A stretch of DNA of 64,000 nucleotides from Polydactylus sextarius (Eukaryota > Chordata > Actinopteri > Polynemidae). The position numbers and the translations under genes are program-made. How positions within the stretch are numbered: the stretch's first letter is position 1; each line of letters starts with the position of its first letter. The notes under the pieces were generated by a model. It worked only from the letters and a program-made list of their open reading frames with translations. It did no database searches and was not told the DNA's origin. The stretch lies in NCBI GenBank assembly GCA_016801845.1, contig CM028931.1:13277555-13341554 (forward strand), written 5' to 3'. This document shows positions 42,301 to 54,300 of the stretch, piece after piece.

Positions 42301-45300
42301 AGACAACTGGGTTAGAAAATCTCCAAAGCTGCAGCCACGGCTCTAGTGGGATGTTTCCAGTCTGCAGTTTAGTAACTATGATAAAAAAAACCAATGAACT
42401 GGCCACAGGGTCATGAGCATCAAGACTCATTGATGTGTGTGGGGAGTGAAGGTTGACCTGTGTGGTTTGATCTAACAGAAGAGTTACTCTAGCTCACACT
42501 GCTGAAATACACAAGTTCTGTGTTGCCATAGACCAGTCAGTTGCCAAAAGTAAATTGACTGCACTTTTATACCGCATTTTTACTTCTCTGTTGACCACAC
42601 AAAGCACTTTACACTACAGTTTTGCCATTCACCTATTTACATCCATTCACACAGTGTGCCTACCTGTTGTGCACATCTTGCTAATCACATTCACATGCAT
42701 TCACACAACCATGGAACAGCCATTGGGGGCAACTTGGGGTTCACTATCTGACCTATTGATTTTTTTACAACCCCCTCTATCTCCTGCCGGTCTCATGTAG
42801 AGTCCCTGCCACCCAAAAAATTGGCAAACAAATGGCACATCAGCATCAACACTTGACTATTTGATCATCGCTATGAGGAACACATGGCACCAGGATGCAC
42901 TATGGGAAGATGACAAACTAGCAGAAGTCGTGAGATGCAGAAGCAGCAATGTACTGCTGGAAAATTGTGGATTCTGATCTGGTGGATCTTTTTGTACCAC
43001 CTACCTGAACATTGCCCCCACATGGTGGTGGTAGTGCCACGCTACAGAATGGTTCACGAATGGTTTTCAGGAATAACAATGAGTTGAAGGTATTGACTTG
43101 GCCTCCAGATTTAGTTGAATTGAGATCTGTGGAGATTTGATATCTGTAGGATGTGCTGGTCAAATAAGTCTGATCCACGGAGGCCCCTACCTCGCAAAAT
43201 TACAGGATTTAACGGACCTGCTGCCTATGTCTTGATGCCAGATACGACAGATACCACCTTCAGAGATCTAGTGGAGTTCATGCCTTAATGGGTCAGGGTT
43301 GTTTTGATAGCCAAACCTACAACCATGTCAGACAGGTGGTCATAATGTTGTGGTCCTCCAACATGTACCAAATGAGTTACTACATTGGTGAGTTGAAAAG
43401 TTTTTGAAGTTTGCATTTACTGATTTGTGATAAAATGTTTCTCACACTGAAATAAGACATCAGGTCCTTTTAAAAGAAGAACTAAATGTAAATAACAGCT
43501 GAGCTGAATTAATAAGAAATAACATGTAATCAACCCAAACACATATTGGCTATCAAATGAGTTGGAAAAATACTTACAATTTGGTGCCTCCCTCCCCTCT
43601 ACAGAGTTCTTCCTGCATAAGGACTAGGTCATTAAGCCATATCCATTATTTATAAAGCTAACGTCAGATATCATTTTATTTTGACAATCCCGTCAGCATG
43701 AGCAGTAGCAGGCTGAGCAACACAGACTCAGAGAGCAGTGAGCTGCAGCCTCTCAGGTGAGCTCACTGAAATATCACACAATAACATCAGGAGATAATTT
43801 AAAGATCAGTGCGAGCGTCTCGTTGGTTCCATCATGAAACTCCTGAGCTGTGTCGCCCCAAATCAGCGAAATAAAAGCACAGAGCTACAGAATCTCAGGT
43901 GGGATTTGAAAGTTTCTTTCCGCAAATGACTTCCAAACAGAGTGGAGCAGCACACTGCCTACAGGGCATTTATCTTGAAAATCTATCTTGTCGAGATTTC
44001 TGTTAATTAAAAAGTAAAATATCTGTTTAAAATCAGAGGGGAAAAAAAAAAAATCAAAGATGCAAGATGCAAGCCCATTTTCAGTCACTTCATAGCAAAC
44101 TCAAATAATCAATACAAGTAAAATTTTGCAGAGTTGCTCTCTTTAAGTGTGTATGTGCATGTGCACGGCTGTGTATATATGAATGAGGAAGGAAAAAAGC
44201 AAAGCAGAGCAAGTGTGCACATTATTTTGGCAGTGTGACAAAAAAAAGAAAAAAAGAAAAAGAAACTCACCCTTGGGGTTTTATATTAGAAACAAGCAGC
44301 TACAGACATCCAGTAAAACATTATTGATCTTCACAGCGAAAAACTGCATTTTTTGAAGGAAAAGAAAAAGTCGAATATGAATATTACACCAAAAGACATG
44401 TAAACACGATGTGAACAAATATGAATACATTCTTTGGGTGTGAATTTAATGACATCTGAATGGGTCCCAGCAGATTTCCACATTTTTGTGTTTTGTTATA
44501 ATATGATAATCTTTAAAATATATATATATACATATAGTGCTAGTGCTGATTTTCATTTTTGTTTAGAATATGATTTCGATGCCTTGTCCCTTGGAGACTT
44601 GACAGATGTAAAACACTGAAGTTCAGGTTAGGGACCATCTAAAAAGTGAATGCAATATCTCACAATGTAATTTTTAATACCCAAAAACAAGGTTTCAATC
44701 CATATATACTCCATTTTCAATCCTAGAGTAGAAAATCTGGTCTTGAACAGATGTATAAATGCTTCCCTAAGTACTCCATACCATCTCTGTTAGTTCCCAT
44801 GGCAGTTGGTGTCTCCAGGACCACAATTTGTCTTAACGACACACAAGTTGTTAAAAGACAACTTTAGAGACTTAACCTAACCTGAACCAGTGACCCAAAA
44901 ATCAGCTTTTTCCCCAGTCGTGGACACGACTTTTGTTCCCAGTTGGACAAGCTGTCACCAAGTAACTGGTCTTTAGTTTGAAAGTTGTCCCCAAAGATAG
45001 CCTGTGACACATGTAGACACACATGCGTACACACCGACGCATGTGAAAACAATACCAGCCACACTGTCGCAGCTGGTAAAAAAAACAATTCAGCACCTTA
45101 AATAAAGCAGTTGAGACTATTTTCAACAAGGTCTGGTGAGCTGCCAGAGGAAATCTGGTCAGCAGAATCACTGATCTCTTTTAAATCTGTTTCTAAAGCA
45201 TAAAAATCTCAAACTTAATTTTATCAGAAAGATTTTCACCAATATTGATTTTTATTGCCTGCCCTTTTGCTGGCGACACTGAAACTGAAATTGGTTTTAC

Positions 45301-48300
45301 TTGCTTTGTTTGTCGAAAATGTTTTTTTATGACCTGTTTGCTTTAAAGTTTGTTGCCTTGTTTGAAACAGTTTGTGTTATTGGTATCATGTTTTCAGGTT
45401 GTCCTTGCTATATATTTTTTTTCAAAGTGATATCATGAGAACACCTAGAGAGAGTCCTTTCCAACTTAGGACAAACATTCACTCCAACTCAGGGACAAAC
45501 TTGAGAGACTAAGATCTGATGATGGTTAAAGACCATATGACCTCATATGACCTTTTAAGTGACACATCTCAACACCACCCTGTGGAAACTAAAAACTAAA
45601 AAATTGGTAGAACCATTCACTTAAAACCAAGGATGAACTGACTAGATTCTGGTTGCTAAGAGGTCACGGTGACCTCACACAGTGTTTTGGCCTCAGGGAT
45701 TTAAGACTTCACAGGGACCAGAGGTGTCAAGTAACAAAGTACAAATACTTTGTTACCAGTATTTGTACAAAGTACAAATACTTTGTTACCTTAGAAATTT
45801 TGGTTATTGATACTTTACTGGAGTAATTATTTTTCAGGCGACTTTTTACTTCTACTCCTTATATTATTATGCAATTATCTGTACTTTCTACTCCTCACAT
45901 TTGACAAATAGCCTTGTTACTCCTGTTTCATTTTGAAAAAAAAAAAAAAAAAGAAACACAGGCCGACGCGCCACACATGCACCCGCTGACATGAATTACA
46001 CATGTGCCACTCACGGTGTGAATCCAGCTGTAGATACAAGTTTTCACTGACAAATGACTATTGGAAGACTTAAAAACGTAACGATACCAGAGCGCCGCAG
46101 TACTTCGGCACTTTGCCTTAAAAAAATGAAATGCCGGTCTCATGTAGATGCCTATAGACGCCCCAAATAAACGCAGGGTCTGTTGAGTCCTTTAGGAAAC
46201 TAAAAAACGCCTGTGCTTTTATTTGCAGCTTAAGGGTAATAGGCAATTAGTCATCATAATATTAAAAAGTCATTATGGCCTTTAGAAAAAAAATTTTTTT
46301 GGGTGAGGTGGTGTAGTGGACTATAGGACCCTGGGGCACAGAAACCAGTACTTTTTACACTTTTACTTGAGTAATACCTTAAGTTGATACTTGAACTTCT
46401 ACAGAAACTTTTTAAACCCTAGTATCTGTATTTGAGTAGTGAATGTAAATACTTTTGACACCTCTTGACAGGACTCAATGATAGCATTATACAGTAGTTT
46501 TAGTGGAAAATAACTGGTCAAAGCTGGTGAGTAGGTATGTGACACATTAATGCTAGCACTGAGCAATAGTACTTGGGAAAAAGCCGTGCTTCTTTTTCTG
46601 GTGCCTGAACAGGTTGGTTGTGTATTTTACCTCCTACTGCCATCATTTGGCAGTTTCTCCAACTTGCCGTGACCTTCCTGGCGCTAGGCTACTAGCATTG
46701 TTTGAATGTTTAGGAAGGAGCAGTAAGAGGTAGATGTGTACACAGATGTGCCACAGAAATTTGAAAATAAAGATGTATTTAAAATAAGACCGATACGTGA
46801 CTGAAATATTATAGATGTTTTCTGGTTGCATCAATAATATTGTATCGTTAATCATTGAATTGATGTATCAGTCTAGATCAATGGATCATTACACCCTAGT
46901 TATGACTAACAGACATACAAATACAAAGACAATATATAAGAAATATCATCAATAGAAAATACTTTAAAGTATATGACTATAGGATAGTTGGGATCTGACT
47001 ATAAACAGTAGTTATGTACACAATATGAAACTGAACGCCTATGCATGCAAAAGTGTGATTTTCTAACTTGATAGTAAAGTGAAGTTTTGCTCGTATTTCG
47101 TATCTGACTCTCTGACTTAAAACATCTCTGACCCATGGCAGAAGTTTCTTGTGAACAGCTGCCATTTTAAATGTCTGTTGTTTTCTCTCACACCTACATG
47201 CACTGAACCGTGGAAGCACGCTTGTTCTTACAGTAATCAGATCATGTTCATACACCTCCACTAGCATATGTACAGGGAAATATGTAATATAATATAATAT
47301 AAATGTACAGAGTGATTCCATATGAGTAAATTGTTTGATTCGCCCTCCTTCCTATACCTAGGCCTACCAAATCTTGTTGTTCAGACCTTGCAGGTAGGTA
47401 TGATTTTTATTATAATTCAGGGACAACTGCAGCTCTCTGAATGCTGCAGCAATCAGTGTCTGGATATTGTGATATTGTGATAAAGATAGCAGTAATCAGA
47501 ATCAAGCTGCGACACAGCTCCTGTCACACAGAGCTGATGGTGTTTACATTACCCATAGCTGGCAGTCTGCTGTTTTTGTTTTCCCGTCGTCTACAGTTAG
47601 ATTATATTAAGTTGTGCATGAGTCGGTTGTAATGGTTTGTTTGTGTTGTTGGTGGTTGATTAGCATCTCTATTTGGGAAGCTGAGACTAAAGCACTGATT
47701 GAGTCTTGTGCCAACCTGAATTCCTTTTTTTTTTTTAACTGCGCTGTGTCCCTGAGTTTATTTGTGTTAGTGTCTGAACAAGTCCAAGTTGACAGATTTT
47801 TTTTCCCCTCTAAGTTTATTGTCTTCTGTGTCCTCTTTCTGTTTTGCCTCCCTGGACAGTTCTGTCTTTCTGAGTCACAGTGGCTGCATACTAACTTTTA
47901 ATGCCTCTTTTTTTCAACAGTGGAAGGACTTTAGATTTTGTCCTTCATCACTTTTAGTGGAAAGTTCAGAAAGTGGTCTCTTAACAGCCAGTGTGGACAG
48001 TGAGGAATAATTACAGGCCCCAGTAACTAGCTTAATATACATATGGGTATGTGATTAATCTGTTAACACAGACTTGGAGGAACTGTGAATGTATCCTTTG
48101 CTATTATGCCAAGCTCTGTGACAAAATCAGCCTTTTCCTTCAGGTTATTCATGGAGTCTGCCTCACCAGCATTATCAAAAAGGCAGACTATACTAGAACA
48201 TGTAGTTCTTTCCTAAAGGGCACAGCCTAGACTAACCTCTTATCATCACTCTGTTTTTCTGTGGGCAGTCCGGTTTGTTGTCGATATTGACCTCAGCTAT

Positions 48301-51300
48301 TTGTAGGATTGTGTCCCAGTTGCTGTCGTTTTCTCTGCTGGAAATCCTTTAACACATCTTTCATCTCACATTAAGACTTCATGTGTTTCTCCTCATGACT
48401 CCTGTGCTCCACCTCCTCCCTCTCTCCATCCCTCCCCGTCGCCTTTCATGGTAAAGTGGTCAATCTGGAGGCAGAGAGCGACTGGAGGAGGCAAGGTCTG
48501 CGGCCTGAAGAGGTGAACCCTGATGCGACAGTCTGCAGGGAAGCGGTAGCGTAATCAGTCACATTGTTGTGGAGAGGATCACATTAGGCCCCATCAAACC
48601 GAGAGGAGTGGGTGCAGCTGGCTCACTCTCCACTTTCAACCTGGTAAAAAAAAAAAAACAAAAGAAAAAAACAGGCACAAGTCAGTCACTCGATATTTTT
48701 TTTTTTTTTTTTTGTTCTCGTCCCCCTACTTGGGGGGCCTGGCATCTTGTAGCCAGTAATCCTTCTCATCCCACTCAGCACCTCCTTCACATTGTTTTGT
48801 TGCAATTTGTCTTCAATACAGCCCCTGTTCTATCTGTAATTCTCCTTTTTAGCACCCGCAGACAAACTTACCCACAGACAAACTACCTCCCTGTAGCCAG
48901 CCCTCGGAGGCCCTCTTCTTCCCTGAGAAGGAATTTAATTTTCTTTGTTTTCCAGGGTTTGAAGTGAAGAAAACAGTTAGACATGTTATGCAGACTGAGA
49001 AACCCTTGCATTATCTCCTCTGTGTGTGTGCTCTACAAAGTATGTTTCAGTCCATTAGCTCAAAACTGTCCTGCAGAGCTTCCACATATTTCTAGGATCA
49101 CACTCTTACAGTTCAATAACAAGGGGTGGCTGAGTGTTGGCTGGTGTTGAATGGCATCTAGTAAAGCAGTGATATGTTAAATTATGGAGAAGCTGAAAGA
49201 AAAAGGTAAGGTTGCAGTTTTGCTGGGAGGTGTGCAGCTTTAATTCCGGTGGGAGATGATTAAAGAAGGAGCGAAGGTCGCAGCTACGAGGAAAAAGTCT
49301 GACATGACAGATGTTATAAAGGGTTGTGATCACACTAAAGCCTCCATCCAGCGGTTGTCGAGAATCATACTACGATTGTTGGCAGTTTGGGCAGCAGTCA
49401 ATATACTTGTGCTGTTGTCTGTGGTGGTTGAAAACAGAATTTGACAAAGGACAGGTCAGTCTTGTTGAAATCGGTTTTAGTGCTGTGGGTAAAAGCAGAG
49501 ATTTCCCACTTCAGCTGAGGCATCACATAATGGGGGAGAGAATGTGCTACCACCTGGGCGATGGTTGTATGATGGACTAAACCATACCAAGTCTCTGTAT
49601 CAGTGCAGAATATATCACCCAGGCTGAGAACATGAAGCTGCAATATTACCAATGTTTTATGTTAAATTCCCCCAAAACAATCATTTCTATGACAAATGGT
49701 AACTTCAGCATCTTGAAATCTTGTCTCATTGTCAAGATTAATCTTTTGTAGTTTATAGTAGTGTAGCTTCACTGGAAGCTGCCCAAGCAGCTTGTGTTGG
49801 GCAGAAAAGTGCCCGACTATCCTATAATATCTTTTGCTGTATATTTTAATGAAGACCCCTGATATTAGGGAGTAAAAATATATATACATAAGATTACTGA
49901 TAAATCAGCCAATGTGACTTGTTAGACCAGATGAACTCTTAAGTGTTTTTACTGTTTCATCAATCAGGTCATTCAGGTCATTTTTAATAATATAATTATC
50001 AAAGATTATTCTCATTCTGCTGTACAGTAGTGCAGACGATGATGAATGAATTATTTAATAACAAAACCAGCTATTAAAGCGTCATAGTGTGGATACATCA
50101 GATCAGCGGTTCAGCTGATAATTATAAAGTAACTACAAATTTGTTTTAAAAAGTACAGCCTGACCAACTGAACTTTATTAGTAATGATAGATAACGGTAA
50201 TTACAGTAATGATTACAGTAATTATCTCTCTATACTAACTTCTCTGAAATGAGCTAGTGTCAGCTGATTAATCAGTTGGATCCTAATTTTAATGCACAAT
50301 AGTTTTTTTGATTTTCAATAGAAAACCCCAACAGTTCCTACAGAGAACAAGCACAACACACAGTAGAGAGATACAGTTGTGTAAATACAGTTTATTCACC
50401 ACTAATATAGTCACTCCTTATCACTTAAACCCATCTTCACTGCTGATAAATATGTGAACATCTCTCGGAGACACCATTATTTAAATCCCTGTGAATCAGC
50501 TTTGTGGTTTTTGAGTCCAACTGGACCCACCAACCCCTGAAGTGGGACACAAACTTTTTTTTTGTCCCCCATCTAATACCTCTGTGGCTCGCTCTGGTGT
50601 GTGTGCTCCAGTAATGAGTTCCCCCTTCAGTACCAAGAGCTTTGGCTAAAGGTGCTCTGTCGTTCCCTCTCAGAAAGGCACTGGAGCTTTTTTTGGGGAG
50701 TGTTTGGAGAGTGTCATTAAGTGTTCCTCTCTGGAGAAGTTCTCCACAGATCTCATTACACTTCTCAGGTACGTGCACAGATGCACCTCAGTACTTTCTC
50801 TTTTGTCATTCCCTCGCACTGCCTCTGTCTCTTTCTGCTTCACTCTCACAAATGCAGACATGTCAAGAACATTTGCTGGCACACAAACACATTAATCTGT
50901 ACGACCATCTGGCATCCTGGATTTGCAACAATCACGTGCAACGTATGCAATGAAAATAATTGCTCAGAAAAAGGAGGGAATATGTGTTTTATTAAAGGCG
51001 TGTGAAAGCATTAATAAATATGACTCTGCATCTCTCTCGACTGGCAGCATCTGCATTTGTAGAGTGTAAATACGGCACCCTGCTAAGTTGCTCTGTCTTT
51101 CCACCTGGTGCAAAGATGAGTTCAAAATCAAATGAAGAGGAAAGATATGATTCACGCAGAGGAGACAGATGAGAGGAGGAGGTGAATGGCTCATATAAGG
51201 CAGCATCTTTTCTCCTGATATTCACTCTGTTCACATTCTGGTCCCATGAAACCAGCAGGCAGGGGTTTTTTATTGCTTTGCCTGTAGCTGAATGTGTACG

Positions 51301-54300
51301 TCTGCGGCTTGGAAACATGATATTTATGCCTCGAGGACGCTCGTTCACCTCTTACAGTCGACTGCTAAACCTCCACAGAGCGATCTAACAGTGATCAGCT
51401 GTTCGCTGCTTTCACGGCCAAAGAAAAGAGGAAGGAAGAAGTTTCAGGCAACCACTCATATGAACATCATTAACAGGAACGAGCCACTTAACAACAGCAA
51501 GCAGAGAACCAGTTGTAGTAGTGTGGAGCTCGTGGTCCATCTGGCACCCAGCACGTTTCTGTCGTGTTTTGAACATTCTCTGACTTTGATCATAGATCAT
51601 GACCAACTAAATATATTAAACAGAAAACAGACTTTGTTGCCAAGCTGGAAAAAAAGCAAAAAAATCTATAGGTGACTGAGCAAAGTAAGAAGAAACATGG
51701 AATGACTATTCGCTTGGGGAAACCTATGATTTATTTATGATTTTAGTAACCCTTACATTGCCGGGCCAGAATGAAAAAATGCTTTTTGCATTTGTAATAC
51801 CTTTTTTTTTCTGGATAACTAGGTCTGTTGGAAGAAATATTTTAAGCAAGTCACTGCACCAGCGATTTATAGATTACATCCCAGTGTTAGAAAGTTTCCA
51901 AAATCCAACTAATTATTAAAACTCGTCCTGTTTTTTGGCAGCAACTGTGAAGCCTACAACGTAACATTTACTCAGGTTTAACCACTTCACTCATCTGTTT
52001 GACTAAAACCATTACAACACAGTAAGAGTTGACAATCAGGTATTATTTTGTACATAAAGACCTGTTGTTTTTACATTGGCATCAATGTCTATATCCATAC
52101 TAGGACTGTGTGTACTGATATTAGTAGAGAATCTCATTAAAATATATTTTAAAGATATTTTAAAAGCAGAACAACACAATTATGTTAGTGATATGTCCTT
52201 GTACATGTTGATCTTTTGTATCGTTTCATTCTTTCTCTTTATCACTCCCTCACATGCTGTTTATCTTGTTCTCTCTTAAGCTCACCTCATATCTTTATCT
52301 CTGTTCTTTCTCTAGGGGTACTTGTGTGTGCATGTTTGCGTGCATGTGTGTGTGTGTGTCCAGTATTCTTTTGGGTTTTTCTCTCCTGATGATCTCCACT
52401 CATCCTCCGCGGAGCAGGCTTAATTACAGTGTGGCTCTCCGCGCTCTGGTTGGTGCTGATTAAAGGGGACACTGACGCTCCATAGGGAAAGCATGACTGG
52501 GAGTTTGTTCACTTTCATGCACACTCTGCTTATCGCTGTCTGACCAGCTCCATTACCATGGCTTTGAGGCCCAGTTTGTAATTGCCTCTCTTTATTACTC
52601 TGCCTACATGTCAGGCCGGGGAACAAGGACCCGCCGCATCAATGAGAGTCTTGTGTTGCAAACCGGGAATCCACACAAACACACACAGACATTCATGCAC
52701 TTCTGTCCCCAGTGTTATACCATGCACAAAATAAAGCATTCTGAAAATGAGTCACTGTCGTGTTAAGAACTAGTGACCTAATAAAATACCAGCTATTGTA
52801 CGCTCACACATGAAAGGTCTGACTTCAGCTGATATGGTCAACAAGCAAAAGGTTTTTCTATGCTTTATTCTTTTAAGGTCTTTGCCTGTAATTACAAGGT
52901 TCATACGCTGTAATTGAATACCACTTTCAAATATGGTGCCCTTTTTAAATGTGGTTTATAAGTTGTATTAGCAGTGCTGAAGAAAAGGGATGCAGTTTGA
53001 ACTAGACCTGATCTTATTGGCTTATAATTGGTCTATAACAGATACAGTAGTATCAGCGAGTGTGTTGACCAACATGATTGATTCAAAAAACGGTGCGCTT
53101 GCCACAACATTAAAACCAATGACAGGTGAAGGTTTTAACATAGATCATTTCTTTGCAATAACATGTTCGGCTGGGAAACCTTGGGTCTTGGTATTTCTCT
53201 GGCTGATACTTTGATACTTACCACCTACCTGAACATTGCTGTAGACCAACATGCCCCCAGAGACCTTATGTTCATGCCCTCATGGGTCAGAGCAACACAA
53301 TATCCTGTAGGTTTAATGTTGTGGTTCATTGGTGTTTACTGTACTTACTCTATTTATATACAATAAAACAATAAGACAATAAAACACAGTGCAAAAACAA
53401 CTATCTCCACAACAGATGGACTAACAACCTATACAGAATATTTACATCAGTGGATGTATCTTTTTTTTTTTTTTTTTTACTAGGGCTTGGTCAGGCTCTA
53501 GTTTAAACCAAAGTGATAGATCAGTATTAAGCTGTCCAAGTGTTATGACAACAAGGTTACAGCAGACGCGTTGTTCTAATTCTGGGAAAAAGTGCCGCAG
53601 AGCATCTGCGCCAAAATCCCACTTGTTATCACCTTATTAACATGTGTAAACTGCACCACGCCCGCGGGACCTTCGCACAACATTGCTAGACAGTTTAGTA
53701 ACAGAACATCACCTTTGTGGAGCTGACGCAGCACCTGTCATCAAGATGGAAGAGGAGCATGATACTAGGAGTGGAACGGGCAGATGTCAGCTGTACAGCC
53801 CAGGCTTTGCAGAGCATCCTTCAGCAGATGGCAGAGGTTCAGTGATCAAGACCCTGAATATGTGTTGAAGTCAGCACATTGAATTTTTATTTTTTTTTCA
53901 CCATTTTTTTCCAGACTGTATGTGGAATCCACCATGCAAAAAATTACTGCGTTTGAGTTTTTCGGTGCACCAAGACACTGAAAATGATCTGTTTCTCTCT
54001 CCCTCTCCCTTTCTCATCCCTCAGGCTCTATGAAAACGAGAAGAAATTTCAACCTCAGCTGTCTGCATTTGAGTTCCAGAATCTCCTTCACAACCTGACC
54101 GCTATGTGGATCAGCAATGCTGGAGGACAAAACTGTAAGACATTGCTTTTAATATAAATTCTTTTCGCGCAGTAACTCAAACGGTTAAAGTTGCATCAAA
54201 CACATTTTTCTAAAACAATGTCAGTGTTTGTATGCATGGAATCGCTTGACAGCTTCAAAAATGGCTTTAGCAGAAAATGGGACATTTATTTCTTCATGTC

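Larger units (their letters stand above)
41253..54024 (+). other. lamc3: lamc3 intron H-I (12.8 kb)
   Basis: The largest complete intron, phase 2. It contains a degenerate Tc1/mariner copy with a nested insertion (42132-43353), another dispersed-family copy carrying a hAT-like MITE (45500-46467), an exon-like open segment (50674-50768), a TG microsatellite near 52347-52358, a T run at 53461-53479 and an internally deleted Tc1-like copy (53102-53324). A repeat-poor block at about 52400-52640 could be conserved regulatory DNA, but that is a guess. Confidence 0.85.

Noticed and set aside
48569..48967. 132-codon + strand open frame
   Set aside because: Includes poly-A and poly-T runs read as Lys and Phe stretches; no domain. 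The separate open stretch at about 48461-48553 just upstream also lacks a proper acceptor and matches no laminin segment.
53683..53868. Open segment just before exon I (one frame contains QNITFVELTQHL)
   Set aside because: Exons H and I join in frame without it, its candidate donor (gttcag) is weak, and I recognise no family. Considered as an extra IV-A exon and dropped.
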